Source: Streptomyces sp. HPF1205 (GTDB lineage Bacteria; Actinomycetota; Actinomycetes; Streptomycetales; Streptomycetaceae). From it: a stretch of DNA of 64,000 bases. The notes under the pieces are model-generated. The model did not search any database. It saw only the letters and a list, made by a program, of their open reading frames with translations, and was not told the DNA's origin. The stretch lies in contig NZ_JAINVH010000002.1 of assembly GCF_020400825.1 (NCBI RefSeq), positions 248,001 to 312,000 of the forward strand. Reading direction: 5' to 3'. Shown here piece after piece: positions 8,513 through 17,130 of this stretch. Made by a program: the position numbers and the translations under genes. The stretch's first letter is position 1; each line of letters opens with the position of its first letter.

Positions 8513-8633
8513 CCGGGGGGATGTCCGGCCGGGGAACGCGGGCGGCCGTTCGGCGCGCTTCGTACAACAGTCGTACGCCGCTACGGAGGCCGCTGTACGG
8601 GTCGGGCGCAGGGAAGATCGTGGCCGCAGGGCC

Positions 8634-8639
8634 TAGGCT
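8634..8639 (+). promoter_or_regulatory. -10 box of J-domain gene (leaderless)
   Basis: TAGGCT lies 6 nt before the GTG start at 8646. This TANNNT spacing places transcription initiation at or next to the start codon. Confidence 0.5.
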
Positions 8640-8645
8640 GTCCGG

Positions 8646-9470
8646 GTGACGAACAGCTCCGGAACCGAAACCCCGGCCGCCGCGGCCGGGGCCGAGCCCT
8701 CGTTCGGCTCGCAGGAACGGCTCGCCAAGGCGGTGCGGGCGGCCGAGCAGGCCCTCATCGAGTTCGAGATCGCCGTGGAGACCTTCCGGGTCGAGGTGGA
8801 GAACTTCTCCCGGCTGCACCACCAGCGGCTCGGCCCGATGTACGCGCGCCTCGACGAGCTGGACGCGCTGATCGCGGAGGCGATCGCGGCGAACAGCGGC
8901 GACCGGGCGGACATCGAGCGCGCCTGGGAGGCCAGGGCGCTGGTCATGCCGATGCCCGGGGTGGAGGAGCTGTTCGGCGGCATGCTGGGTTCCGACGGGG
9001 TACGGCCCGCCGACGACCCCAACCCGCCGCGCCGGGTCAGGCCGGGCAAGGAGGCCCAGCGGCTCTACCGCGACCTGGCCCGCAAGGCCCACCCCGACCT
9101 CGCCCAGGACGACGCCGAGAAGGAACGCCGCAGCGCCTTCATCGCCCGCGTCAACGAGGCGTACGCCTACGCCGACGAGGACGCCCTGCGGGCCCTCGCC
9201 GAGGAGTGGGAGGCCGGGCCGGTGCCGGAGGAGACGATGCCCAGCGAGGCCGAGGTGCTCTACGCCCGGCTGGAGTGGCTCGCCGACCGCAAGGAGAAGC
9301 TGGCCGCCATTGCGGTGGAGCTGGACGAGAGCGCCATCGGCCAGATGATGAAGCTCGCGCCCGACGACCCGGACGCCCTGCTCAACGAGATCGCCGAGCA
9401 GCTCCTGACCCAGGTCGCCCAGCGCGAGGCCCGCCTCGCCGAACTGGTCCGGCGCCCGGGCGGCGCCTGA
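8646..9470 (+). CDS. J-domain (DnaJ-like) protein with coiled-coil N-terminus
   Basis: 274 residues. Residues about 20-95 (EQALIEFEIAVETFRVEVENF onward) are strongly helical and likely coiled coil. Residues about 135-185 are a J domain with the essential HPD tripeptide (RDLARKAHPDLAQDD) and the following helix SAFIARVNEAYAYADE. A further helical segment (LEWLADRKEKLAAIAVELDE) completes the protein. J domains stimulate DnaK ATPase, so this is probably a specialised DnaK co-chaperone. It has no zinc fingers or DnaJ C-terminal domains. Its client is unknown. Confidence 0.85.
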   Translation: MTNSSGTETPAAAAGAEPSFGSQERLAKAVRAAEQALIEFEIAVETFRVEVENFSRLHHQRLGPMYARLDELDALIAEAIAANSGDRADIERAWEARALVMPMPGVEELFGGMLGSDGVRPADDPNPPRRVRPGKEAQRLYRDLARKAHPDLAQDDAEKERRSAFIARVNEAYAYADEDALRALAEEWEAGPVPEETMPSEAEVLYARLEWLADRKEKLAAIAVELDESAIGQMMKLAPDDPDALLNEIAEQLLTQVAQREARLAELVRRPGGA

Positions 9471-9486
9471 GCGCCTGAGCGCCTGA
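9463..9486. repeat. Three 8-bp tandem repeats at the J-domain gene stop
   Basis: GCGCCTGA occurs three times in tandem (9463-9470, 9471-9478, 9479-9486). The first copy contains the stop codon of the J-domain gene, and each 8-bp step puts a TGA in a different frame. Confidence 0.8.
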
Positions 9487-9659
9487 GCCCGGCGGTCCCC
9501 GGCAATCCCCGTCGGCTCCGGACCGGCGCCCGGACCGCCGCCCGCTGAGGTAGCGTTTCAGGGTTCCGTCGCGCGGGTCGCCCGCGTGTGCGCCGCACCG
9601 CCCGTTCCCCTGTCCGTTCGCCCGCAATCCGGTTAGCACCGCTCAGGAGGCCGCACCCG

Positions 9660-9992
9660 ATGTTCCGCTCCCAGCTCCCCTCGGTGGATGCCGCCGCCGT
9701 GCCGGCCGACGCGATCCTGCTGGACGTGCGGGAGAACGACGAGTGGGCCGCGGGCCACGCCCAGAACGCCGTGCACATCCCGATGAGCGAGATCACGGCC
9801 CGGGTCGCCGAGGTGCCGGAAGGCGACCGCGTTCACGTCGTGTGCCGGGTCGGCGGCCGGTCCGCCCAGGTCACCCAGTACCTGATCGCGCAGGGGATCG
9901 ACGCCGTCAACGTCAACGGGGGCATGCTCGACTGGGAGGCGGCGGGCCGTCCGGTGGTGGACGGCAACGGCGGCGACGGCTACATCCTGTAG
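9660..9992 (+). CDS. Single-domain rhodanese-like protein
   Basis: 110 residues. The rhodanese fold is seen in ILLDVRENDEWAAGHAQNAVHIP and the active-site loop VVCRVGGRSAQV, with the catalytic cysteine in CRVGGR. The C-terminal motif GGMLDWEAAGRPV is also typical. Rhodaneses carry a persulfide on this cysteine and move sulfane sulfur between small thiols or proteins in the cytoplasm. An AGGAGG ribosome site (9645-9650) supports the ATG at 9660. The gene is followed by long tandem repeats and converges with paaE. No functional link to the paa genes is visible. Confidence 0.9.
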   Translation: MFRSQLPSVDAAAVPADAILLDVRENDEWAAGHAQNAVHIPMSEITARVAEVPEGDRVHVVCRVGGRSAQVTQYLIAQGIDAVNVNGGMLDWEAAGRPVVDGNGGDGYIL

Positions 9993-10064
9993 GCACCCGC
10001 ACCCGCACCCGCACCCGCACCCGCACCCGCACCCGCACCCGCACCCGCACCCGCACCCGCACCC
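9993..10064. repeat. (GCACCC) tandem repeat, 12 units
   Basis: Twelve perfect copies of the hexamer GCACCC start one base after the rhodanese stop codon. Read leftward the other strand is a GGGTGC repeat, which could form G-rich structures. It is a likely slippage hotspot, so copy number may vary between strains or assemblies. Confidence 0.95.
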
Positions 10065-10072
10065 GCCCGGCG

Positions 10073-10135
10073 ACCGGGGACTGCCGCCCGGGGACCGGGG
10101 ACTGCCGCCCGGGGACCGGGGACTGCCGCCCGGGG
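10073..10135. repeat. Three 21-bp tandem repeats
   Basis: Three identical 21-bp units of the form ACCGGGGACTGCCGCCCGGGG lie between the hexamer repeat and the paaE stop. Each unit has a CCGGGGA and CCCGGGG segment, which gives self-complementarity. With the hexamer block it fills the gap between the convergent rhodanese and paaE genes and may act as a terminator. Confidence 0.9.
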
Positions 10136-10166
10136 ACGGCGTGGACCCCCGGGCGCCCCGGCACCG

Positions 10167-11255
10167 CTAAGCGTCGAAGTCCACCTCGACCACCGGCGTC
10201 ACGGGGTGCGACTGGCAGGCCAGCACATAGCCGGCCTCCGTCTCCTCCGGTTCGAGGGCGAAGTTGCGGTCCATCCGCACCTCGCCGGACACCAGCTTCG
10301 TACGGCAGGTCCCGCACACGCCGCCCTTGCAGGCGTAGGGCGCGTCGGACCGGTTGCGCAGCACCGTCTCCAGCACGGACTCGCCGTCCACTGCCGGCCA
10401 GCCGCCGGCCCGGCCGTCCAGCGTGGCCCGGACGGTCGCCCCGCCCGGTATCGCCCCGACGGGCGCCGCAGGCGCCTCGTCCACGTGGAAGATCTCCTGG
10501 TGGACACGGGAGCGCGGCACGCCCAGCGCCCGCAGCGCCCGCTCGGCCGCGGTGACCAGGCCCAGCGGTCCGCACAGGTACCAGCCGTCCACCTCCGCCA
10601 CCGGCAGCAGCGCCGGTATCAGCGCGGTCAGCCGGTCCTGGTCCAGCCGCCCCGACGCCAGCCCCGCCTGCTGCTCCTCCCTGGACAGCGCGGACACCAG
10701 GTGGAACCGGTCCGGCCACCGGTCCTTCAGGTCCGCCACCTCCTCCAGGAACATCGTGGAGGCGGTGGTCCGGTCGCTGCGGATCAGGCAGAAGCTCGCC
10801 CGCGGCTCCCGGCTCAGCACCGTCGCGATCTGCGACAGCACGGGGGTGATGCCGCTGCCGCCGACCACCGCCGCGAACCTCCCGGGGCGCGGTTCCAGCA
10901 CGAACCGCCCCGCCGGGGTCATCACGTCCAGCACGTCGCCGGCCGCCAGTTCCTTGAACGCGTACGTGGAGAACTCGCCGTCCTCCACCAGCCGCACCCC
11001 GACCCGCAGACGCCGGGGACCGGCGCCGCCGCTGCCGTCACCGTCGTCGCCGTGCGGTCCGGGACCGGCCGGCACCGGATCGCACAGTGAGTACGTCCGG
11101 CGGACCTCGGCGCCGTCGACCCGGCGGCGGATGGCGATGTGCTGCCCGGGGGCGTAGCGATAGGCGGCGCGCAGTTCCTCGGGGACCTCGAAGGAGATGG
11201 TCACCGAGTCGTCGGTGAGCGGGCGGACCTCCGCCACCCGGAGCGGATGGAACAC
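10167..11255 (-). CDS. paaE: Phenylacetyl-CoA epoxidase reductase subunit PaaE
   Basis: 362 residues. The N-terminal half is a ferredoxin-NADP reductase module: RRTYSLCDP binds FAD and VVGGSGITPVLS binds the nucleotide. The C-terminus is a plant-type 2Fe-2S domain with CKGGVCGTC and a fourth cysteine in VLACQS. PaaE passes electrons from NADPH to the di-iron PaaA of the PaaABCE monooxygenase, which epoxidises the ring of phenylacetyl-CoA. The GTG at 11255 directly abuts the paaD stop, with an AAGGAGG site inside the end of paaD. It is the last gene of paaABCDE. Confidence 0.95.
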   Translation of the reverse strand: MFHPLRVAEVRPLTDDSVTISFEVPEELRAAYRYAPGQHIAIRRRVDGAEVRRTYSLCDPVPAGPGPHGDDGDGSGGAGPRRLRVGVRLVEDGEFSTYAFKELAAGDVLDVMTPAGRFVLEPRPGRFAAVVGGSGITPVLSQIATVLSREPRASFCLIRSDRTTASTMFLEEVADLKDRWPDRFHLVSALSREEQQAGLASGRLDQDRLTALIPALLPVAEVDGWYLCGPLGLVTAAERALRALGVPRSRVHQEIFHVDEAPAAPVGAIPGGATVRATLDGRAGGWPAVDGESVLETVLRNRSDAPYACKGGVCGTCRTKLVSGEVRMDRNFALEPEETEAGYVLACQSHPVTPVVEVDFDA

Positions 11256-11774
11256 TCACACCTCCTTGAAATGGTCGAACGGTTCGCCGCAGGACTCGCA
11301 GCGGCGCAGCGCCTTGCACGCGGTGGAGGAGAAGCGGCTCAGCAGTCGCGTGTCGGTCGAACCGCAGTGCGGGCAGCGGATCGCCAGGTCGACCGCCACC
11401 GGGCCTCCTCGGGTCCCGCCGGCCGCCCCGGGGCGCGGCGGAGCCACCCCGGCCTCGGCCAGCTTGCGCCGGCCCTCCGGGCTTATCGCGTCCGTCGACC
11501 AGGCGGGCGACAGCACCGTCTCCACCGCCACCTCCGACATCCCGTGGGCCGTCAGCACCCCGGTGATGTCGTCGGCCATGGCCGTCAGCGCCGGGCAGCC
11601 GGTCCAGGTCGGGGTGAGTTCCACCCGCACCCGGCCCGGGCCGACCACGTGTATGCCGCGCAGCACCCCCAGTTCGGCCAGCGAGACGACCGGCAGCTCG
11701 GGGTCGGGCACCTGGCCGGCCAGCCGCATCAGCTCCTTCTCCAGCGCGGTCGGGGCCGCGGCGCCGGCGGTCAC
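11256..11774 (-). CDS. paaD: PaaD, iron-sulfur/assembly protein of the epoxidase
   Basis: 172 residues of the MIP18/DUF59-like PaaD family: VPDPELPVVSLAELGVLRGI, then ELTPTWTGCPALTAM, where the cysteine is conserved. The C-terminus carries a likely zinc ribbon, CPHCGS and CESCGEPF. PaaD is needed for a functional epoxidase and is thought to assist metal-centre maturation rather than to sit in the catalytic complex. The GTG at 11774 was chosen because it overlaps the paaC stop by 4 bp (GTGA). A GTG one codon upstream is also possible. Confidence 0.93.
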   Translation of the reverse strand: MTAGAAAPTALEKELMRLAGQVPDPELPVVSLAELGVLRGIHVVGPGRVRVELTPTWTGCPALTAMADDITGVLTAHGMSEVAVETVLSPAWSTDAISPEGRRKLAEAGVAPPRPGAAGGTRGGPVAVDLAIRCPHCGSTDTRLLSRFSSTACKALRRCESCGEPFDHFKEV

Positions 11775-12502
11775 CACGACGCCCCCGGATGCGCGCGGTG
11801 CAGGTACTGCATCTCGGCGAGCAGCCGCCCGAAAGGTTCGGTGTGCACGCCCTGGCGACCCGCCCCGGCCGCCCACGGTGTGCGGTCCGGCCCTTGCGGC
11901 AGCGTCAGGGTGGCGCGGCGCAGGACGTCGGCCACCGTCTCCCGCCACGGGCCGTGCAGGCCGGGCAGGTCCACTCCGAGCCCCTCCAGCGGCTCGAACA
12001 GTTCGCCGGTGTACCGCCACAGACCGTCCACCGCCCGCTGCATCCGCTCGTGGCTCTCCGGTGTGCCGTCGCCGAGCCGCAGTGTCCACTGCTCCGCGTG
12101 GTCGCGGTGGTAGGCGACCTCCTTGACCGCCTTGGCGGCCAGCGGCGCGAGCTCGCCGTCGCCCGCCGCGAGCGCCCCGTACAGCAGTTCCTGGTAGACC
12201 GAGAAGTAGAGCTGCCGGGCGATGGTGACGGCGAAGTCCCCGTTCGGCCGCTCGACCAACTGGACGTTGCGGAACTCGTGCTCCTCGCGCAGGAAGGCCA
12301 GTTCGTCCTCGTCCCCGGTCAGCGACAGCAGCGTCCGCGCCTGGCCCAGCAGGTCGAGGGCGATGTTGGTGAGCGCGACGTCCTCCTCCAGCACGGGCGC
12401 GTCCCCGGCCCACTCCCCCAGGCGCTGGGCGAGCACCAGGGCGTCGTCCCCCAGCGCGCGGGCGGCGGCGCGCTCGGCCGTGAGCGGCTCGGCGGCGGTC
12501 AC
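11771..12502 (-). CDS. paaC: Phenylacetyl-CoA epoxidase structural subunit PaaC
   Basis: 243 residues, ferritin-like and helical, related to PaaA but catalytically inactive. Recognisable segments are ALGDDALVLAQRLGEW, NIALDLLGQARTLLS, EEHEFRNVQLVERPNGDFA and KEVAYHRDHAEQW. PaaC forms a heterodimer with PaaA and is needed for the (PaaAC)2 core. The GTG at 12502 overlaps the paaB stop by 4 bp, and the open frame upstream to 12970 lies inside paaB and paaA and is not coding. Confidence 0.95.
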   Translation of the reverse strand: MTAAEPLTAERAAARALGDDALVLAQRLGEWAGDAPVLEEDVALTNIALDLLGQARTLLSLTGDEDELAFLREEHEFRNVQLVERPNGDFAVTIARQLYFSVYQELLYGALAAGDGELAPLAAKAVKEVAYHRDHAEQWTLRLGDGTPESHERMQRAVDGLWRYTGELFEPLEGLGVDLPGLHGPWRETVADVLRRATLTLPQGPDRTPWAAGAGRQGVHTEPFGRLLAEMQYLHRAHPGASW

Positions 12503-12882
12503 AGGTGCTTCACCCCTTCCGGGATCTCGTAGAACGTCGGATGGCGGTACGGCTTGTCGGCCGCGGGCTCGAAGAACGGGTCCCGCTCGTCCGGGGAGGA
12601 GGCGGTGATCGCGGAGGACGGCACGACCCAGATGGAGACGCCTTCCGCCCGCCGGGTGTACAGGTCGCGGGCGTTGCGCAGGGCCATTTGGGCGTCGGGC
12701 GCGTGCAGGCTGCCCGCGTGGCTGTGGCTCAGCCCGCGCCGGCTGCGGACGAAGACCTCCCACAACGGCCACTCGCCGGCCGGCCGGGCGGTCGGTCGCG
12801 CCTCCGAGGTGTGTCCGGCGCGCTCGGCGTCCCCGGCTTCCCTCGCTTCCCCGGCCGCCTCGCGCGGTGACTGACCGCTCAT
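12499..12882 (-). CDS. paaB: Phenylacetyl-CoA epoxidase subunit PaaB
   Basis: 127 residues. The core from [20 protein letters not shown] to [13 protein letters not shown] is typical PaaB. The first 40 residues (after [12 protein letters not shown]) are a low-complexity extension longer than in proteobacterial PaaB. PaaB is a small subunit that bridges PaaAC dimers. The ATG at 12882 overlaps the paaA stop (ATGA), so it is translationally coupled. Confidence 0.95.
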   Translation of the reverse strand: MSGQSPREAAGEAREAGDAERAGHTSEARPTARPAGEWPLWEVFVRSRRGLSHSHAGSLHAPDAQMALRNARDLYTRRAEGVSIWVVPSSAITASSPDERDPFFEPAADKPYRHPTFYEIPEGVKHL

Positions 12883-13868
12883 CCCTGTGCCTCTCCGTGC
12901 TTGGCCGCGTACGCCGCGGCGGCTTCCCGTACCCATGTCCCGTTCTCGTGGGCGGCGCGGCGGCGCTCAAGGCGCTGCTCGTTGCACGGGCCGTTGCCGC
13001 GCAGCACCTCCTGGAACTCCGACCAGTCGATCGCGCCGTGGTCGTAGGACCCCCGGTCCTCGTTCCACCGCAGGTCGGGGTCGGGGAGGGTGAGCCCGAG
13101 AACCTCGGCCTGGGGGACGCATATGTCCACGAAGCGCTGGCGCAGCTCGTCGTTGGAGTGGCGCTTGATCTTCCAGGTCATGGACTGGGCGGAGTGCGCC
13201 GACTCGTCGTCGGGCGGGCCGAACATCATGAGGGAGGGCCACCACCAGCGGTTGACCGCGTCCTGGGCCATGGCGTGCTGCTCCGGGGTGCCGCGGCTGA
13301 GGGCGAGCAGCAACTCGTACCCCTGGCGCTGGTGGAAGGACTCCTCCTTGCAGATCCGGACCATCGCCCGCGCGTACGGACCGTAGGAGCAGCGGCACAG
13401 GGGGACCTGGTTGGTGATCGCGGCGCCGTCGACCAGCCAGCCGATGGCGCCCACGTCCGCCCAGGTCAGGGTGGGGTAGTTGAAGATCGACGAATAGCGC
13501 TGGCGGCCGGTGTGCAGCTTGTCCAGCAGCTCGTCCCGGCTCACCCCGAGGGTTTCGGTGGCGCTGTAGAGATACAGGCCGTGTCCGGCCTCGTCCTGCA
13601 CCTTGGCCATGAGGATCGCCTTGCGGCGCAGGGACGGCGCCCGGGTGATCCAGTTGGCCTCCGGCTGCATGCCGATGATTTCCGAGTGGGCGTGCTGGGC
13701 CATCTGGCGGACGAGGGTGGCCCGGTAGGCGTCCGGCATCCAGTCGCGGGGCTCGATCCTCGAATCGGCGGCCACCGCCGCGTCGAACGCCGCACGCAGG
13801 GCGTCCTGGTCCGCCGCGGCCACCGCCGCCTGGCCGGCGGGCGCCGCGGGCTCTGCCGTGGTGGTCAT
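12879..13868 (-). CDS. paaA: Phenylacetyl-CoA epoxidase catalytic subunit PaaA
   Basis: 329 residues beginning [13 protein letters not shown]. The ferritin-like di-iron motifs are visible: [17 protein letters not shown] (DEAGH) and [16 protein letters not shown] (EESFH). PaaA binds phenylacetyl-CoA and inserts one oxygen atom to give ring-1,2-epoxyphenylacetyl-CoA, the first committed step of aerobic phenylacetate breakdown. The ATG at 13868 has a GGGAGGGG site upstream. It is the first gene of the paaABCDE operon. The operator dyad at 13964-13977 lies about 100 nt upstream. Confidence 0.96.
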   Translation of the reverse strand: MTTTAEPAAPAGQAAVAAADQDALRAAFDAAVAADSRIEPRDWMPDAYRATLVRQMAQHAHSEIIGMQPEANWITRAPSLRRKAILMAKVQDEAGHGLYLYSATETLGVSRDELLDKLHTGRQRYSSIFNYPTLTWADVGAIGWLVDGAAITNQVPLCRCSYGPYARAMVRICKEESFHQRQGYELLLALSRGTPEQHAMAQDAVNRWWWPSLMMFGPPDDESAHSAQSMTWKIKRHSNDELRQRFVDICVPQAEVLGLTLPDPDLRWNEDRGSYDHGAIDWSEFQEVLRGNGPCNEQRLERRRAAHENGTWVREAAAAYAAKHGEAQG

Positions 13869-13963
13869 CGAACCCCTCCCTGTCTCTGGCTCTCGCATAC
13901 ACGCGGTGGACAAAGCGGTGTGCACGGGCGGTGCGGGCGGGGCCGGTCCGCTCGCGTCACCCG

Positions 13964-13977
13964 ACCGATCGTTCGGT
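13964..13977. promoter_or_regulatory. PaaR-like operator upstream of paaA
   Basis: ACCGA-TCGT-TCGGT is a 5-4-5 dyad that fits the pattern ACCGNNCGNNCGGT. Its minus-strand version, AACCGAACGATCGGTCGGG, matches 17 of 19 bases of the site at 18860-18878 and 16 of 19 of the site at 22488-22506. It lies in the intergenic region that drives paaABCDE leftward and DUF5819-HTTM rightward. Confidence 0.75.
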
Positions 13978-14126
13978 TGATTCCATGGTCGTCGGCACAA
14001 GTACGAGGTGTCAAGCCATTCCAGTGGCTGTGGATAACTCGGTATGGTCGCCGCCGGACGGCTGGGGATGGGTAGCGTGCTCCCCGGCAGCCGTGGCGGG
14101 GAGCCAGTGCTGGGAGCGGAGAAGCG

Positions 14127-14786
14127 ATGGATTCGGTGGACGGACCGGAGTCCCGGGCGGGCGCGTTGTCGCTGCCCGGGCGAATAGCGGTCGCGTTGGT
14201 GGTGGGCCTCGTCGCGGTGGGGGCCCTCTATCACCTTGCCATGGTGTTTCTGTACGTCTCACCGTCGAACACGCTCAACAAGGAGCACGGAACGGCGGTG
14301 AACAACTACATCTATCCGGAGTTCGAACAGAACTGGAAGCTGTTCGCTCCCGACCCCCTTCAGCAGAACATCCACGTCGAGGCCCGCGCGGAGGTGCGCA
14401 AGCCCGGCGGCACCCAGGAGACGACCGGCTGGGTCGACATGACCGGCAGGGACATCGCCGCGATGCGGCACGACCCGGTGCCCAGCCACACCCAGCAGAA
14501 CGAACTGCGCCGCGCGTGGGGCTTCTACACCGACACCCACGACACCCAGGAGCAGCCCACCTCCGGCGACCGCAGCGACCTGAGCCGGACGTATCTGCTG
14601 CAGATCCTGGAGAGGCGTTTCGGCCCCACGCTCAACGGCGGTCAGGTGGTGCGCATCCAGGTCCGCGCCGCCACCACCCCGGTGGCCCAGCCGCCGTGGA
14701 TCGCCGGCAGCTCGCCCCTGACGACGACGTACCGGGTCCTGCCCTGGTGGGTCGTGAACACCTCCGGTAAGGAGAACGCCTCGTGA
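14127..14786 (+). CDS. DUF5819 family membrane-anchored protein
   Basis: 219 residues. One membrane helix near the N-terminus (about 20-45, [20 protein letters not shown]) is followed by an extracytoplasmic domain with the DUF5819 hallmark [19 protein letters not shown]. The next gene encodes an HTTM protein and overlaps by 4 bp. This small-anchored plus HTTM layout resembles SdpA and SdpB of Bacillus, which mature the SdpC toxin, but no SdpC-like peptide gene is seen here. The function is unknown. A GGAG site precedes the ATG at 14127. Confidence 0.85.
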   Translation: MDSVDGPESRAGALSLPGRIAVALVVGLVAVGALYHLAMVFLYVSPSNTLNKEHGTAVNNYIYPEFEQNWKLFAPDPLQQNIHVEARAEVRKPGGTQETTGWVDMTGRDIAAMRHDPVPSHTQQNELRRAWGFYTDTHDTQEQPTSGDRSDLSRTYLLQILERRFGPTLNGGQVVRIQVRAATTPVAQPPWIAGSSPLTTTYRVLPWWVVNTSGKENAS

Positions 14787-16219
14787 GCACCTCCGAAGCC
14801 GGTTCCCCGGCCCCCGCCGTCTCCGCGCCCGGCAGCCACGCCGCCGGCGCCCCCGTGCCCTCCCCGTTCGCAGACATGGCCGCGGCCGTGGAGCGCGGCA
14901 TAGGACGCGGCCTGAAGAGGGCGACGTACACCGCTCTCGCCCCCTACCAGAGCGCGATGATACGGATCGGCATCTCGCTGACCTGGCTGCTGTACCTGCT
15001 GCGCGAGTGGCCGCACCGCGCCGAGCTCTACGGCCCGAACAGCCCCTGGTCCTTCGACCTGGGCAAGCGGCTCCTGGCGGGCAACCACGCCTTCACGGTG
15101 CTCATGTGGAGCGACAGCCGCACCTGGTTCGAATTCGTCTACACGGTCGCCATCGTCTCCGCCGCGATGCTGCTGCTGGGCTGGCGCACCCGTACCGCGA
15201 GCGTGCTGTTCATGATCGGTGTGCTGTCGCTGCAGAACCGCAGCGTCTTCGTGGGCGACGGCGGCGACAACGTCATCCACCTCATGGCCATCTACCTCGC
15301 CTTCACCCGGTGCGGGAAGGTCTGGTCCCTGGACCGCCGCCGGGCGCTGCGCCAGGCCGAGGCGGCGGCACGCGCCGAGGAGGCGGCTGCCGTCAAGGAG
15401 GCGGCTTCCGCCGGGGAGGCGGCTTCGGCCGGGGACGTGGCTTCCGCCGGGGACGGTGAGGGGGCGGGCAAGGCCGCCGTCACGGGCGACGGCCTGGACC
15501 CGGTCGGCGTCGCGCTGTGGGTGGTGCTCGGCGCCGCCCTTGTGGCCGCCGCCCTGGACGGCAAGTTCAGCAGCGGATGGGCGCTGATCTTCTGGGCCTG
15601 CTGGGCCGGGCAGGCGGTGTGGTGGGCGGTACGGCGTTACGCGCCCGGTGAGCCGCGCACCGTGCTCGACATCGCCGCCAACGTGGTGCACAACGGCGCG
15701 CTGCTGGTGATCTGCGTCGAGGTCTGCCTGATCTACTCCACGGCCGGCTGGTACAAGATCCAGGGCAGCCGCTGGCAGGACGGCACCGCCCCCTACTACC
15801 CGCTGCACCTGGACGACTTCACCCCCTGGCCCGCCCTGTCGCACGCGCTCGGGCACAACGGCACCCTGATCATGATCATCTGCTACGGCACGGTCATCGC
15901 CCAGGTCGCCTTCCCCTTCACCCTCTTCAACCGCCGGGTGAAGAACGTGCTCCTCGCCACGATGATGCTGGAGCACCTGTCGATCGCCATTACGCTCGGG
16001 CTGCCGATCTTCTCACTCGCGATGATCTCGGCCGACTCGGTCTTCCTTCCCACCAACTTCCTGCGGTGGGTGGCCGACCGGCTGGTCGGGCTGGTGCGCC
16101 CGCGCCGCTCCTCCGCGCTCCCGGTGATCCACGAGCAGCGTGCCGCGGCGGCGACCGAGCCCGCGTCCGAGCCCGAGTCCGAGTCCGCGCCGCCGGGGGC
16201 GGTCACGGATCCGGCCTGA
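14783..16219 (+). CDS. HTTM-domain multipass membrane protein
   Basis: 478 residues. The horizontally transferred transmembrane (HTTM) domain, related to vitamin K-dependent gamma-carboxylase, spans most of it. Segments seen include LAPYQSAMIRIGISLTWLLYL, the LTRCGKVWSLDRRRALRQ loop and YSTAGWYKIQGSRWQDGTA, near which the carboxylase has key residues. An Ala/Glu/Gly-rich loop (about residues 190-235, repeated SAGEAASAGDVASAGD) interrupts the domain on the cytoplasmic side. About nine spans are likely. The start GTG overlaps the DUF5819 stop, so the pair is translationally coupled. No enzymatic activity is established for bacterial HTTM proteins of this type. Confidence 0.87.
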   Translation: MSTSEAGSPAPAVSAPGSHAAGAPVPSPFADMAAAVERGIGRGLKRATYTALAPYQSAMIRIGISLTWLLYLLREWPHRAELYGPNSPWSFDLGKRLLAGNHAFTVLMWSDSRTWFEFVYTVAIVSAAMLLLGWRTRTASVLFMIGVLSLQNRSVFVGDGGDNVIHLMAIYLAFTRCGKVWSLDRRRALRQAEAAARAEEAAAVKEAASAGEAASAGDVASAGDGEGAGKAAVTGDGLDPVGVALWVVLGAALVAAALDGKFSSGWALIFWACWAGQAVWWAVRRYAPGEPRTVLDIAANVVHNGALLVICVEVCLIYSTAGWYKIQGSRWQDGTAPYYPLHLDDFTPWPALSHALGHNGTLIMIICYGTVIAQVAFPFTLFNRRVKNVLLATMMLEHLSIAITLGLPIFSLAMISADSVFLPTNFLRWVADRLVGLVRPRRSSALPVIHEQRAAAATEPASEPESESAPPGAVTDPA

Positions 16220-16244
16220 CCGGCCGGCGCCGTAGGCTGGCGCC

Positions 16245-17021
16245 ATGACCGACGACGAGGCCGCCGCCCTCCGGCGCTGGCGGGCGGCCGCCCCGGACGC
16301 CGTCCTGCTGGACGGGTTCCACGCCCTCAAGCACGCCCTGCGCTTCGGGGCCGACGTTCTTGTCGCCGTCACCGGCGACAAGGACGCCATGCTGCGGCTG
16401 GCCGCCGGACTCGCCCCCGACCTGGTCGGCGACCTGGCCGACCGGGTGACCGGCGTCCGGCCCGCGGCCCTGCGCGAGCTGGTGGTACGGGTGCACCCGA
16501 CCGCGGTGGCGGCGCTGGCCGCGCGGCCGGAGCGGGCGGCTGGCCTGGGCGCTCTGCACCGGCTGCCCCGCCGGGCGCCCGTCGTCGTCCTGGACCGGCC
16601 GCGCAACCTCGGCAACGTCGGCGCCGTCGTCCGCCTCGCCGCGGGCTTCGGCGTCACCGGCGTCGTCACCACAGGGGACGTCGACCCCTGGCACCCCAAC
16701 GCCGTACGGGCCGGAGCCGGACTGCACTACGCGACCGCCGTCGAGCGGACCCCGGTGGAGGAGCTGCCCCCGGGACCGCTGTACGTGCTGGATCCCGAGG
16801 GTGCCGACATCCGCGACACGATCCTGCCGGACGACGCCCTGATCGTGTTCGGTTCGGAGCGGCACGGCGTCGGCGGCGAGCTGCGCGACCGCGCCGACGA
16901 ACTGGTGGCGCTCCCCATGAGGGACCTCGTCTCCAGTTACAACCTCGCCACCAGCGTCGGCATGGCCCTCTACCACTGGGCGGCCACGTCCCGCTCCCCG
17001 CTGGTCCCGGGACGCCCCTGA
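16245..17021 (+). CDS. SpoU/TrmH family RNA 2'-O-methyltransferase
   Basis: 258 residues. The SPOUT knot motifs are present: motif 1 VVVLDRPRNLGNVGAVVRLAAGFG, motif 2 ALIVFGSERHGV, and motif 3 VALPMRDLVSSYNLATSVGMALY. The N-terminal part (about 1-100) is a substrate-binding region. It methylates a ribose 2'-OH in tRNA or rRNA using SAM; the target cannot be told from sequence. A TAGGCT hexamer 6 nt before the ATG suggests a leaderless mRNA with its own promoter, separate from the HTTM gene. Confidence 0.9.
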   Translation: MTDDEAAALRRWRAAAPDAVLLDGFHALKHALRFGADVLVAVTGDKDAMLRLAAGLAPDLVGDLADRVTGVRPAALRELVVRVHPTAVAALAARPERAAGLGALHRLPRRAPVVVLDRPRNLGNVGAVVRLAAGFGVTGVVTTGDVDPWHPNAVRAGAGLHYATAVERTPVEELPPGPLYVLDPEGADIRDTILPDDALIVFGSERHGVGGELRDRADELVALPMRDLVSSYNLATSVGMALYHWAATSRSPLVPGRP

Positions 17022-17052
17022 CCCCGCCGCAGCCCTTACGGCGGTTCACCGA

Positions 17053-17084
17053 CGCTCAGCCGCTCAGCCGCTCAGCCGCTCAGC
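17053..17084. repeat. Four 8-bp tandem repeats, possible terminator
   Basis: CGCTCAGC occurs four times in tandem. The last copies run into GCGGCT, so GCCGCT-CA-GCGGC can form a hairpin. It lies between the convergent SpoU and paaN genes and may end both transcripts. Confidence 0.75.
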
Positions 17085-17130
17085 GGCTCGGCCCGACGAC
17101 CCGGGTGTCCGGCGGCCGCCAGGCCGCGGC

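Noticed and set aside
9993..10135. CRISPR or VNTR-coded protein
   Set aside because: The units are directly adjacent without spacers, and they lie after a stop codon. They are plain tandem repeats.
13869..14126. N-terminal extension of PaaA up to 14234
   Set aside because: The extension overlaps the divergent DUF5819 gene and the operator; the ATG at 13868 has a good ribosome site and matches the family start.
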